Below, in pieces: positions 44,701 to 55,859 of a stretch of 64,000 nt of DNA. Numbering within the stretch: the stretch's first letter is position 1; each line of letters opens with the position of its first letter. Below the pieces are notes generated by a model. It did no database searches and was not told the origin of the DNA. It saw only the letters and a list, made by a program, of their open reading frames with translations. The stretch comes from Maniola hyperantus (Eukaryota; Arthropoda; Insecta; Lepidoptera; Nymphalidae), in assembly GCF_902806685.2 (NCBI RefSeq), contig NC_048562.1, positions 6,276,249-6,340,248 of the forward strand, in the 5' to 3' direction. A program made the position numbers and the translations under genes.

Positions 44701-46427
44701 TACCTACCTATTGCTGATATTTATTTAAGTACCTTCCCAGTAACCTACTTATTTAATTTGCTCAGCTGATGGTAAGTGACCACCGACTTCTCTGCAAATG
44801 TGCTGATGTTAATCCATTTTTATTATTAGTACCTAGGTAATAACTAACTGTCATTTCCTCATTTGCCTAGCCTGACGAGGTGTTTTTTTATTTGCGACTG
44901 ATTAAAAAACATAATAAGTTTATATGATAATACATATATACCTACAAGCCGATGATAATAAGAATAATAAGAAATCGATATATGTCGGTATATCGATACC
45001 AATATATCGGTATAATATCACATCACTATAATTATAAATATTTTTCTAAAGGTCATCTATATTTTTCTCTACGTTAGTACCTGATAGTGATGCTCATGTT
45101 GCATGAAGTTGTAATTAATATCGATGAAAGAATATTGAATTGCTTCAATAATTTTACATTTTGTTGCTGTTTCATCTCTGAATCAACTAAACATAGGATT
45201 TAACACCTCAAGAACTTGCGGTTTTTCATTAAATCTAAGATTAAGTCACAATGATTCTAGGTTAGGTATATGTAATTTACCTATAATTCTGAAACTAATA
45301 AAAACATCCGCAAGTTTAAAATCACACTTTTTAATTGTAAGTGGTTATTTAATACTAGGATAGGAATATACGATGTTTAAATAATATGACAATCCTCCGT
45401 GGTGGTATTTATAAGAGTAGGCGGATTTTAAATTTTGAACTCTATCTGGTATGTCATAAGACTGATAATCCTGTCCGCAGCTCGCACGATATACTGCTAC
45501 GAGTGCGACAGCTGGACGGACGCGCGCTGCAAGGACCCCTTCAACTACACCGCCCTGCCGCGCGACCAGCCGCCGCTGCAGACCTGCAACGGCTGCTGCG
45601 TCAAGATGGTGCGCTACTCGAAAAGTCGTAAGTGTATAACCAATAACCTGCGCCTGCGTGCGTCCACTGCTGGACATAGACCTTCCTAAATGCGCACCAC
45701 CACACACGGTCTTCCTTCCTTATCGACCCACTTCCCACCACAGTAAGATTGTCAGTCCTGCAAGCTGGAAGATGTCAGCTATACTTGCCGGCAGGCGGCA
45801 CTTGACCTCCACTCTAGAACACGTCCGCCTCAGCGGCCATCGGTTCTGCAACAACATGGTCTGCACTGGTATCCCGTCATATTTTTGACGCTTGACCATA
45901 ATCATCCCTGGTGATGGTGGCCCCCTAAATCAATGATGAGGTCTAAGGTGGAGTGCATTTGTCTATTCATTCTTGAAAGTATTCTCGTCAGGGTGTTCTC
46001 GGTAGAAAAGGTATTCCGAACTAGTGGTAGATACATTTGACAAATACAATTTTTTTAAATTTATAGACTAGCGCTTGGCTGCAACTGATTGCAAAACACT
46101 CAACATCACTTACCACCAGATCTGCACCTGATGGCAATGGCTGATGATATTTCTATTCTGTCTTTTATTCGCACATTTATTAATCTTAAAACGATGAAAA
46201 TTAACTTTTATAAATTCTCTTTTCCAGCGTACGAGGTAGTCCGTCGAACTTGCACGTCCCAGCTCCAAATAAACCTATTCATGGTCGACCACGTGTGCAT
46301 GATGGAAAGTACAGGCACCGGTCACATGTGTTTCTGTGAGGAGGACATGTGCAACCGCGCATCGACCGTCGACATCACGCTGGCGATCACAACACTAGCG
46401 TTGCTCGCATGTGCATGCTGCAGGTGA
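27921..46427 (+). CDS. Ly6/uPAR three-finger domain protein, probably GPI-anchored
   Basis: Coding exons: 27921-27972, 29308-29355, 45481-45627 and 46228-46427. All junctions are GT-AG and every intron is phase 1; 447 nt, 148 aa. Residues 14-30 (CIRTALWALSLSPLVQA) form a signal peptide split over exons 1 and 2. The mature domain starts IYCYECDSW and has eleven cysteines from 39 to 124, with NGCC, FCEEDMCN and an N-glycosylation site at Asn55 (NYT). CN at 124-125 closes the three-finger fold. The last 17 residues are hydrophobic, as expected for GPI attachment. Insect relatives of the quiver/boudin type act at the cell surface in septate junctions or neuronal excitability; the exact orthologue was not determined. 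Exons 3 and 4 are certain. Exons 1-2 rest on phase, splice sites and the signal peptide. Exon 1 is preceded by an acceptor (TTTTCCAG at 27905-27912), so a 5' UTR exon is likely. Confidence 0.85.
29937..30145. mobile_element. Small inverted-end element
   Basis: Ends CCTAGAGTGTT and AACACTCTAGG are exact complements. The interior is rich in GCGAAG/CGAAGTGAG motifs and unlike the AT-rich flanks. It lies in intron 2 of the Ly6 gene and is non-coding. Confidence 0.6.
30835..30943. repeat. Foldback element
   Basis: GCCATTTTAACTATGTGTCA pairs with TTGACACATCAAGTTAAATGGC near the right end. The arms resemble those of the hairpin at 61988-62098. Confidence 0.65.
31346..32935 (-). mobile_element. 5'-truncated Jockey-type LINE with 13-base target duplication
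   Basis: The identical 13-mer GAGACCATACTTG flanks the insert (31346-31358 and 32923-32935). The element lies on the minus strand: its 3' end is the T/G-rich stretch at 31357-31378, and its 5' end is cut within the reverse transcriptase region at 32922. GC content is well above the flanks. Perfect flanking repeats and an intact frame point to a recent insertion in intron 2 of the Ly6 gene. Confidence 0.9.
31587..32930 (-). pseudogene. Truncated LINE reverse transcriptase
   Basis: A 447-codon frame without stops begins inside the reverse transcriptase domain. Visible motifs in order: SLLNTLGKVYEKVI, FGFRTRHSC, DVAKAFDKVWH (catalytic Asp), GVPQGSLLSPLLYALY and FADD (catalytic pair), then the thumb region and a C-terminal extension ending in an Arg-rich segment. 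The upstream endonuclease region and the start of the protein are missing. The apparent first Met uses bases of the target duplication and is not a native start. The frame is undamaged by stops, so it degraded by truncation only. Confidence 0.9.
32936..34249. other. Intron 2 spacer, no further feature seen
   Basis: AT-rich sequence within the Ly6 intron. Short ACCTACCTA-type repeats occur near 33110 and 33310-33330. No exon-like segment was found. Confidence 0.5.
34250..34816 (+). repeat. Family C copy with an internal insertion
   Basis: Runs from CCAGCCAAGCGCGAGTCAAG to GGTACGGAACCCTAA. Bases about 34359-34450 are extra relative to other copies; part of that insert (GACAAGCCGCC..CGAAGAAACCAAT) recurs reversed at 60700-60750. 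Confidence 0.7.
35065..35235 (+). mobile_element. SINE-1 copy with intact tRNA-like head
   Basis: Box A region TCAATAGCTCAACGGGTG and box B GGTCGACGGTTCAAACCCC precede the family body (TTAGTTGGAGAGGAAAGG). This is the best copy for defining the family's 5' end. Confidence 0.8.
35427..35605 (-). mobile_element. Family A copy, reverse orientation
   Basis: CTAGCTGATGCCCGCGACTT at the left; ends GACATTTATAATATTAGTAT. Internally shortened. Confidence 0.7.
35640..35785 (-). repeat. SINE-2 fragment
   Basis: Matches the body of the reversed SINE-2 copies at 15190-15305 and 55020-55105 (CACGCTGGCCAAATGCGGAT); the tRNA-like head is absent. Confidence 0.65.
36494..38026 (+). repeat. Left LTR
   Basis: Contains a TATA box (TTATAAA, 37194-37200) and an AATAAA signal (37552-37557) about 350 bases later, giving a plausible U3-R-U5 order in the plus direction. 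Inside U3, two related segments (36636-36760 and 36780-36930, shared ATGTACGGAAAG..GTATGATTT) form an internal near-duplication. A 53-codon frame from ATG 37335 is shared by both LTRs. Confidence 0.85.
39219..39524 (+). pseudogene. LINE-type reverse transcriptase fragment inside the LTR element
   Basis: About 100 codons cover the palm: FGVPQGSILGPLLFLIYI then LLYADDTCLFY with the catalytic YADD. Sequence on either side is non-coding. The motif style is of Jockey/CR1 LINEs, not of LTR elements. It is either an older LINE insertion in the interior or sequence captured when the element formed. It has no proper start and cannot be functional alone. Confidence 0.8.
41512..41531. repeat. Perfect hairpin, first copy
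   Basis: GTACTTCG GGAA CGAAGTAC: 8-base arms and a 4-base loop. The surrounding 45 bases recur at 43008-43056. Confidence 0.8.
41735..42790. repeat. Tandem repeat arrays in the LTR-element interior
   Basis: Bases 41735-41855 hold a short repeat of about 48 bases (TGTTATTATTCCC..GGGGACAATTTT). Bases about 41880-42790 hold one divergent and about four close copies of a 190-base unit (starts near 42122, 42312, 42503 and 42691) with GTTAGACGGCTTGTTCGGAC, AAGTAGCGAGGT and GACCCATTTATGGGG, separated by A runs of varying length. Confidence 0.85.
43022..43041. repeat. Perfect hairpin, second copy, next to the right LTR
   Basis: Same hairpin as at 41512-41531, 1510 bases away, followed by ATGGCCG and then directly by the right LTR. 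The two copies bracket the tandem arrays. Confidence 0.8.
43057..44588 (+). repeat. Right LTR
   Basis: Near-identical to the left LTR, including the TATA box, the AATAAA signal and the 53-codon frame (ATG at 43898). It carries one A fewer in the CAACAAA run after that frame. Confidence 0.88.
44593..45129. other. Intron 2 spacer, no gene
   Basis: AT-rich, with a cluster of TATATCGGTATATCGATA-like sequence at 44973-45013. Confidence 0.5.
45130..45365 (-). repeat. Uninterrupted copy of the 17095-17610 repeat
   Basis: Matches that repeat in reverse and lacks the hAT insertion, giving the empty site. It ends 115 bases before Ly6 exon 3. Confidence 0.7.
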
Positions 46428-47220
46428 AGTAGGATGCTAGTGACGGCTGAGCGTCGATCGGTTTTATCGATTGGTCGGTTTTGTCAATCGGTTATCGTTA
46501 AATGATATTGGAAATATCGGTAAATTATCGATACATTTGAAAAGTTTAAACGATGTTGCTAATCAGGTGATATCCATTGGGTGCGATTGGTATCGGTTGA
46601 TGTCGATAGAATTAGAATAGTTATCACATTAGTATTCTGTTTTGATACTATTTTGATAACTATCGGTTTTGTCAATAGGTTATCGTTAAATGATATTGGA
46701 AGTATCGGTAAATTATCGATACAGTTGAGAGATATAGTTCTAACGGATACCGTTAATTGGGTGATATCCATTGGGTGGATTTGATTGTAGTTAGCGGTTG
46801 ATATTGGTTGATGTCGATAGAGTTATTAGAAAAGTTATCAAAATCGTATCAGTTTTAATAACGTGGCGATTCGAGATTGTTTTATATTTCTATGTTTATA
46901 GACAGAAATCATTAAATATTCATAGAAATTCGCAATCGATATCATCCTCTAGATATTCTCAAGCGACAACGATGTTACGAAATATTCCATTATACGGAAT
47001 TTCCAATCAATAGACCTCGCACAACACGATAAATTCTGTTGTAAAACTTTGGTATGGTATCGATATATTTTTGAATTGCGTCCGTTTTTTATAACGTTAC
47101 GCACGCATGGCCAGTGTCGGACACGAAACAAAATATCGATATCGGTACGATCGATCGACAAACTCAGCGCAGCCCTAGTATTAATTAAATTTTTCGTCCA
47201 ATCGTAGTTTGTAGACATAG
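46428..47220. repeat. Ly6 3' flank: 188-base near-duplication and CGATA cluster
   Basis: GGTTTTGTCAATCGGTTATC at 46477 and GGTTTTGTCAATAGGTTATC at 46665 start two imperfect copies (period 188), each followed by TATCGGTAAATTATCGATAC. ATCGATA/TATCGG-type motifs continue to about 47160. It is probably 3' UTR or immediate flank of the Ly6 gene. Confidence 0.7.
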
Positions 47221-49299
47221 TTTTCGAAGGTGCTTAGTTTTCACAGAGCATTTTGAAATAATATTAAAAAATAGACAAAAAAACTCTTACTAACATTTTT
47301 TTCATTCACATTCCATTTTTGAAATTAATTTTTGTATTCAACAACCTTTTCATCGCTTATCATAAAGAAAATATATTGAAATTGTATAAATAAGCTGATA
47401 TTTTGATAGTATGATCCAATCGCATTTTTTTTAATAAGTACTTAATAATTAGGTATAATAATTATTTTCCACCTAGCTAAGTAAGGATATTGAATCAGCT
47501 ACTAATAACTTTAGGCGCGCGCGACCAATTTTATGAAGTTTCGTTTTCTTTAACGATTTTTGGTAAATTATAATATTTTAGTATCGAAGTTATCGGCGCG
47601 GCTTTTTTTCGTCATTTGCGTCTTTCTCAAGTCTAACGAATAAGAAAATCAACTAGTGTGAAAACTAAACGCTATTATCTACATTTTTTTTTCGACAAAG
47701 ATGTTTTCGCTATACTAAAGTATTTTTAAGGGAATCGACGATATATTAGTAAGTTATAAATAAATAGTTAGCTCTGCAATATTCAAATGACAATTTCTAG
47801 CGTGTAAATAATGCTCGGACCTCGGTCACATAGTGATGGGACTGACTATCGATAACATTGGTCTCGATATGGATCCTGATTCTCAATGGCATTGAAATCT
47901 TATACATTTTGTGACGTCATCATATTTGACTCCTCTTCATACGATCTGTCAAATTTGACGTTACGTGTGTTATGATTTGAAAGTCATAGCGAGTAAGGAT
48001 TCAGCCACTCTAGAACCAAACTCGTCTATCATCGTAATTGTTGCTACTGGCTGAATTTAATGTACTCTTGCTATTTCTATGTATAACCCGCACCAAGAAA
48101 TAGTCAAAAAATAGCGTATGTTACTTTATTTTACAAGACTTATTTATTATAGCGTGACGCAAAAATTATAACGTTAAGAATATTTTTAACGTCATAATTT
48201 TGCGTTTATATAGCCCAAAGCGTTTGTTTTTGTTTATAATTATATGATAAGTATATCAATAGTAGTAAATCAATAGTAATAATATGATAGTATGTGAGAG
48301 TTAAGTTTCGCCATTTTTAGTATCTTTTCTTTATTGGTGCGGGTTATATAAGGAGCTAATAGCGAAAGAGCCATTTGTAAGGATTACGATTATCGTATTG
48401 AGTTTGGTGCTAGGAGTGTCAAGCCAGGAACTAAGCTAGAGGAAATACGGCACGCAGAAAATAACGTTCGGAATTCCGCTCCAACCATTACGTGATAGGA
48501 CATCGTTAGTATAGGAGTGGCAGTTGCACTAAGTAAAAATAGCCTGATTCTGCGTCTACCAGGCATTATCACAGACGTGCCGGTAAACGCTCATAAATGG
48601 CATTGGATATGGTGCTCATCTAACATTGTCATAGGATATAATATTCAAGCGGAATTCCGCATGCATTTTTCCGCCTCCAATTTTTCTCTAGATTGGCCAC
48701 TGACTTAAGCCAACCTTCGCCGACGCTTCTAACTAATTGGTCCAATTTGTAGACCAAAGTGAATTTGCTCATAGATGCACATAAAGAATAGATGTGGAGC
48801 ACATATTAGGTAGACAAATGAATTAAAAAGAGACAGAACTAGCGTGTACTGCCGCATACCGTAGTCGAATGTAAGTATGAAATAGACGATTAAAAAAACT
48901 GATAGGGTTACCATGACTCCGATTTTTTCAGGCACTGAAATCGTTACTGCGAAAAAATTTATAACGTCAAACTTTGACACCAAGTGTCAAAAGCAAGCAG
49001 CTCCGCTTGCCCTAAATTAATACCTATGTACCCACCCTGGATCTGTTACATCACTGTATGTTACAATGGGGAGTGTTCTGAATATAACGTTTTAGTTTCT
49101 TGAATTGGTATTTGATACGAACTTCCCAATTTATATACCTTCGTCGTCATCTCAACCGATACACGATATTCTCAGCAGATCTCCCGACATTTACGCACCA
49201 TTGGACCCCAACGTCTTCTTGGAACTAGTGACCAAATATCTGATACTCTTCCATCGCCCTTTAATAAAGGTTAATTCCGTTTTGTAGAAGCAACTTCTA
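47221..49299. other. Spacer without a supported gene
   Basis: Mixed AT-rich sequence. The 47900-49300 part is less AT-rich and holds 60-84-codon frames on both strands, but none has splice sites, a family match or a convincing composition. Part may be Ly6 3' UTR. Confidence 0.45.
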
Positions 49300-49440
49300 C
49301 CAGCTGTGTTTTGTAAATTGTAACTACAATATGGGCTATTGAAGGGCCGGCAATTTTTTTTTAAGTACCGGTAAAGCATTAGTGGCTCCTCTTGTGCTGC
49401 AAATGTTAATGGGTTCATCAATCAACATCAACTGATCTGC
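49300..49440 (+). repeat. LINE 3' remnant
   Basis: GGGCTATTGAAGGGCCGGCA and GTGGCTCCTCTTGTGCTGCA parallel the better preserved remnant at 59750-59850. Confidence 0.55.
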
Positions 49441-49859
49441 CTAGCCTACTCCTTTATCAGAATCAAGTTTGACGTCGTAAATTATTGTTGCAAGTGTATC
49501 ATAATTTCAGTGGCATAGGAAATTGGGCCCGGAGTCGTTTTAAAAGTGATATCGTAGAAATTATGAATTTCTATAAAATAAGAAATAGTGTGGTTCGAAT
49601 AGGACTGTTGTTTTTCGTTGAGATTTAAAGATTTGTGTTTTCATATGTGTTAGAAAACTGAGTTTTATGAGACGTTAACTACCTAAGTACCTTTTTCATA
49701 CGAGTATCCTACCATTGTGTGATTAAAAGAAATTTTTTTTTTGATTAAATTAATATTTGATCTCGCCCACAAAAGTTAATTTAATTTACTTTTTTTTTGG
49801 ATTATTCTCATCAAATAAAATCGCAACCAAGTGAAAACATATTATTACGAAATTCTAAA

Positions 49860-50216
49860 AACCAGCCAAGCGCGAGTAAGACTCGCGAACCGAGGGTTCC
49901 GCACTCGGGTATTTTTTTCGACATTTGGCACGATAAATCAAAAACTATTATGCATAAAAATAAATAAAAATTTAAAAATACACAGGCAAAGCCCTTTCAT
50001 ATGAATTTGTGTGATGTAACTACAAATCCATGGTTTTCGGATTTATTCTTTTACTTGTGCTATAAGACCTACGAAATGTCATGACTCTGTCAACGGGAAG
50101 CACCCTATAGGTTTTCTTGACAGACACGACTGACTGACGCACAGATGGACAGACAGACAGACAACGAAGTGATCCTATAAGGGTTCCTTTTTCCCTTTTG
50201 AGGTACGGAGCCCTAA
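49860..50216 (+). repeat. Family C copy
   Basis: From CCAGCCAAGCGCGAGTAAGA to GAGGTACGGAGCCCTAA; contains GACAGACAGACAGACAACGA near the end and an internal deletion relative to the 34250 copy. Confidence 0.75.
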
Positions 50217-52915
50217 AACGTCCAATTTTCTAACACAGCCAATTGAGTGAGATGCAGAAAATTTATTTATTAAATAAAATATTAATTCAGCTGCATTTCT
50301 GTACCTAACAAAGTACAAAAATATATAATATATTTACCTAATGATATTGAAATAAGAAGATGCATACACAAAAGGATTCTTTTGGCATAAAAATATCGAT
50401 TCCTAGACCCAATAATAATACCAGCATGATTTTTATAATGTTCAAATATATTTTAAAAGTGTGATTTACGAGGTATAGGATTAGATAAAATAAAACTGCT
50501 AGATTTTAGTCCAGCTATTCGTAATCTAGGGTTGTCAGTAAGGTTTAGTTTTAAAAAAAATCACATTGTATTTTTCGCCAGTATTACTTTTTCTATAAAA
50601 TAATATGCGAAAATACTAAAAATTGATTTGAGTAAAAGTAGTTTAAACGATTTAAGTTTTATACAAAACCAATAATCATAGTAGGTACCTATGTAGATAG
50701 TAAAGCAATTCCAAAAAAAGCAATAACAAATTTATAACTATGATTTTGTTAAAAAGATGGCAGCCCTATTAAACCATTAATTTAGGAACATAAACACCAA
50801 ATAAATTTAATCGTTAATATTATAATATTGTAGATAAAAATAATTGTTAAGTTTTCTTTCTGTTTTGTATTATATTAATATGAATGAGATAGTATATTGT
50901 AAAAAAAATAGGTACGTTATTATTAAAAAAACTTGCTCCTTCGTAAATTATTATAGACTAAGCAATTTTTTTTGTTCGATGAAAAACTATTAGGCACATA
51001 CTTAAATATTAAAAAAAATAGGCTGACGTAACGCGTACCTACTTTACAACATTCATCGACGTTTTTATCGACTACTTGAACGCTCTACGCTTTGTAATAT
51101 ACAACAAAAAATCAGTGATATTTACGCAAAAATGTTTTTCATCCCTCATTTGATTTAGTACTTACAAACTTTACCTAGATATAGTGTTGTGTATATAATA
51201 TATATCGACGAAAGTTATAATTATATTATGATAATAGTTATATCTTCCTAAACGAAAAATAGGGTTGCGTTACTACTCGTTACCGAAATAAATAACGTTA
51301 TTCGATCGTAATAGTTTATTAAATACGTATCGTTTTCATTGCATGTTCAGTTTTATCTGAATGGTTATAAAGGTGGTTTTGGCATGATCGCTGCACCGTA
51401 CGTAGTTGGCCTTACACCCGGCACCTGCTGTAAAAGGGCTGCTTATTATCAAAAGTATAATTAACATATTACCTATAAAAAATATGTGTTACTTTTTTCA
51501 CCAGAAAGTTTATTTGAATTATATTTTGCCCATAAGTTTTTTACACCAATGATAGTTGGCAGTCCTATAAGTTAAAAAAATATTACTTCTAATTTTTTAC
51601 ATAGTCATCACTGTAAATAAAATTTTAATAAGTAACTAATTTAAAACTAAACTTACACTGACTGTGCAAAATTATACGAAAGAATAATTAAATCTTTCTA
51701 TGTTTCCAAATACAGAAAGATTTGATTATTAAATACTTTTAAAGATCTTAGTTTACGCAGTTGGGTTAAAAGTTTAAAAAAACATACCAATAATGCAAAA
51801 CTGTTGTGAATTATGATAAATTTACTACAATGAATCATTTTCCATCGATTTCAAAATCTCTATTTTGAAGGAGTTAATAATAATGCCGTGGTGTGTTTTT
51901 AATTTTACTTTGTAATACTATAACTGTTAATCTATTACCTATTCAATTGATAACGTTCCCGCTCATTTTTGACCTACTGTAATAGTGTAAGAATGCTATG
52001 TAATTATTAATGAAATATATATTGTCATAATCCCTATCTTGTGCGCGAAATGCTATTAGGATGTACCTAAATAAAAAAGTAAGTCTCAGAGCCACTGTAT
52101 CATAATATCTAAGTCCCACTGGTGGGCAAAGCCAAGAGGCCTCCCAGCAGTGGAATATTGATAAAGGAATACAAAACTTTCAACAACGTTGCTTCAGTGC
52201 AGGCTTGCGGCTGAATATTAAACTAAACTGATATTTGATTTAAATTTCTACGAACTACTTAGGTGTGACAAAATATATTTCAAAAATACATTTTTCTTCA
52301 AATAAAACATTTCTCTTTCACTTTACGATTGCATATCACGCATAGAAAAAAAACCTAGCTGTTATGAAATTTATAGGTTACTTAGAAAGTTTCTTACATA
52401 TCTTTGCATTAGGCATATGCCTGTTAATGCTGCGAGGCGAATGAATTAAATTTAAGAACCTAGAAAACTATAAGCATGTATCTATTTCGAATTATCATTA
52501 CAAAATAACAATTCAATAACATTAACAAAACTTCAATTTTTTATCATAAAACATACTTAAAAGTTATTTTCTACAAATAACGTATGTAATATTTAATTCA
52601 ATCTTTGGTTCATTAACATTTCATTGTTATGGAGTAACATGTTACCGTTATTGAATTTGTTCTTTACTAACCTTGCACTTATTTCACTGTAAAAGCTAAA
52701 AATATCCCGCTTTATAATAACTCGTTACCACCAGTTGAGTCGACGTTGTCTTTACGCTGGAGTTTCAAAATTAGCGCTATAAATATAGACTTGAATTTTA
52801 TGTTTTGACATAATATTATTATAGGGCTTTGGAGATTTTGGCCTACTTATTAGTCCGCCATTTTTCATTTATTCCAAAAAAGTAGTCACGAATAAAACCT
52901 GTTGGTATTAATCAA
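50217..52915. other. Strongly AT-rich spacer, no gene
   Basis: No frame above 60 codons and no exon-like segment. A short repeat-like piece lies near 52090-52170 (CCCACTGGTGGGCAAAG, GGCCTCCCAGCAGTGGA). Confidence 0.55.
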
Positions 52916-53118
52916 TAGCTGGCATCAATACAAACAATTACCTATTGTAAGCAACAAAATATTTCAAAGTGTCACGTTTCTGAGATATAAGCTATCTTTG
53001 TACTGGTAGCGTCATCGTTATCAGTCGAGACAACTTTGATAGCTTATAACTCGGAAACTTGACACTTCGTCAAGCTTTGTTGGATACAATAGGTACTTGT
53101 TTGTATTGATACCAGCTA
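52916..53118. mobile_element. MITE-like foldback element
   Basis: Arms of about 70 bases: TAGCTGGCATCAATACAAAC at the left and its near complement at the right; inner GAGATATAAGCTATC pairs with GATAGCTTATAACTC. The loop contains a GGTAGCGTCATCGTTATC segment. Confidence 0.75.
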
Positions 53119-54985
53119 CTAATTAATACAGATTTTATGCATGGCCATTATTTTGAAAAAAAAATCATGGGAGATATTATAGGCATACTAAAATATTCAA
53201 ACCCATGTAAGTCGTAATATTAGCTATTTAATAAAATTTTAATTGATTCTGATTAAAATTGCGTTGATTTCGAAGCTCATTTATCAAAACACACTGTGAC
53301 CTGTCTGTTTATTTTTTCACATGTTATTCGATGGTTCGATATTATGACAGTCCCAAATACTCAAAAAATCGTTAGTAGGTACAGACTGATAGTTCAAGTA
53401 ATATGTGTGCGTGGTTCAAGTAATTTATTCGTGAGCATACATACATAGCACCGTGAATTTTTAATTTAATTTTTAAACTATAAAAGCTAATAATTGTTTC
53501 TTTTTTATATTTATGCATTTTGAAATTCAGTAAATGTTAAATTCGATTTCGAATATTTGGGTCCCAGCTTACAGTGAAATTAATCAAATGACTGATCGAC
53601 AAATTTCGTTCAACTTATAAAATATTAATAATATTTTATCGAAATGTGGCGACCGGCATTCATTTAATTAATTTTATCGTTAAACTGTACGATTTGATTA
53701 GGTATGTGTTGTCATTCGATGTTTTGAGATACAAATATAAAAATGCTTAATTATGTGGCTACTAAATATTGTATTGTACTTTGTTTGTTCTGTGTTTAAT
53801 AAATTAAATGTTCAGAGTTAATGTAATTTAAAAAATCAGATTTGACTGTGATCGTTTATTAGAATGTTAATTTTATGTTTAGTATATAGTAGGTATAGCT
53901 ATTTTTTTCCTAAGGAAATAATAATAACGAATAACGGATGGATTGTTACGTTATAATGTCTTTAGTAACGTTATTTTTGACACGGTTATTTATTAAATAC
54001 CACTGTTATTTAATTTTAGATTAACAATAATTTATGTAAGTACCTAGCTGTTGTTTCAAATATTATTTGTTAATAATGTTAAACTTTTGTAATATTTTTA
54101 ATCTGACTTGAAATATTTTGAACTGTATCCAACTTAACAAGTATATTAAAACATGTTATTATTTTACCTTTAATTTTAATACAAAAAAATAAGTTATTTT
54201 CCAAACGTTAATTCAAAAAATGTAAAAGAAAATTTATCGATACCTAATATTAAACTTCTTAAGTTGTCACATCACTATGTAGGTACAAGGCGGATAAAAG
54301 TTAGAAACTCATTAGGTAGTTGGTTCTGTCAAAATGTTCTTCGCAAAAATACTTATTTCGAAATTAAGGAAATTAGGTACCTACCTATTTTTGAAATCAT
54401 GATTTGGTAGGTAATGAATATTTTGTGTTTAATCTTAAATATTATGTACTAATTATACACTATTACTTAATTGTAATGATTTATGTAAGACTAAACACAC
54501 TTTTTCTCAAATGTAGGTATAATTTTTTGGAAGTGTTTAGATAGCCACAAACATAACAAAAAAATATACGGCCACAAGTGAACTGCGTTCAGGAACAATT
54601 AATATTGGAAGCCAATAAACTTGTGGCCGAATATTTTTTATTATCGAACAAGCGCTTGTGGCCGTCTAGTCACTTCCTGTTTCTTTGTTCTGGAGCAGTG
54701 TGATATAAAGTGTACTTCAGTCCCCAGAATATTGACAATGTTTTAATTTTATTATAATTGTATGTATGATAATTATTATTAGTGAAAATAACAATACAAA
54801 TGGCAGTTTGGATTTCAAAAAAAGCTAATTTTGCTGACAATAAAAAACAGTGCAGTATTATTTCTTTAGTTTTAATTTTCCCCTTTAACCAGTAAGTCGG
54901 TAGGTGGATTCGAGACAGTCGCTTACTAATGGCCTCATAAAAATGCCAGATCACTCAGCGGCCCAGTACCATCAATATCAATTCA
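53119..54985. other. AT-rich spacer
   Basis: No coding evidence. Bases 54540-54670 contain CGGCCACAAG or its complement three times, a small imperfect inverted repeat. Confidence 0.5.
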
Positions 54986-55245
54986 TCGCCAAGCATCCTC
55001 GCAAGCAAAGCAAGCAAGCAAGGTCTCCTCTCAGAATGAGAAAGGCTTGGCCTGCCTACCACGCTGGCCAAGTGTGGGTTGGCAGACTTCACACACCTTT
55101 GAGAACATTCTGAAGAACTCTCGGGCATGCAGGTTTCCTCACGATAGAGGTATTTATTTGTATAAACAAACATAACCATCAAAAGTTAGAGGTGCGTTGC
55201 GTGCCTGGGATCGAACCCCCGACCTCCCGACTATGAGGCCGTATG
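54986..55245 (-). mobile_element. SINE-2 copy, reverse orientation
   Basis: Body AGGTCTCCTCTCAGAATGAG and CACGCTGGCCAAGTGTGGGT, then the reversed box B GGGATCGAACCCCCGACCTC; the box A part is truncated near 55240. Confidence 0.75.
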
Positions 55246-55344
55246 CTTGGTGCTGCAACAATGCATTTCATCCAGTAGTGAGAAAGTGTGGCTAATTTTC
55301 TGTTGTACAGAAACCTAAACGACTGGTCTAAACATAGGTATATT

Positions 55345-55785
55345 AAAAAACCGGCCAAGTGCGAGCCAGACTCACGCACCGAGGGTTCCGTAGTACAACC
55401 GTATGTTATCGATATTTTGCACGATAAATCAAAAACATAAACTATGCCTAAAAATTAATTAAAATCTGTTTTATAATGTACAAAGCCCTTTCATATGATA
55501 CCACACTTAGTATAATAATCTTACTTTGAAAGTTGAAAATAGCAATATCTAAGTATTTGTTCATAGGTAAACACATTTTAATTTTTTTCTTATGATGTAA
55601 CCACAAACTCACGTTTTTTAGATTTTTCCCTTATGTGGCTATAAAACCTACCCTTCCTGCCAAATTTCATGATTCTAGGTCAACGGGAAGTACCCTGTAG
55701 GTTTCTTGACAGACAGACAACAAAGTGATCCTATAAGGGTTCCGTTTTTCCTTTTGAGGTACCTACTGAACCCTAAAAAACAGCA
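55345..55785 (+). repeat. Family C copy, nearly full length
   Basis: From CCGGCCAAGTGCGAGCCAGA to GAGGTACCTACTGAACCCTA; includes the CATATGATACCACACTTAG and CAACGGGAAGTACCCTGTAG segments. Confidence 0.8.
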
Positions 55786-55859
55786 TTAGTGCTGTTTTTT
55801 TCAATGAGCTCCATGTACCTAGCAATTTCAGACATGTCATTTTAATTCCTAGAGATGTG

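Noticed and set aside
48390..49421. Group of 60-84-codon frames downstream of the Ly6 gene
   Set aside because: No family match, no consistent splice sites, and frames occur equally on both strands; the last part is a LINE remnant.
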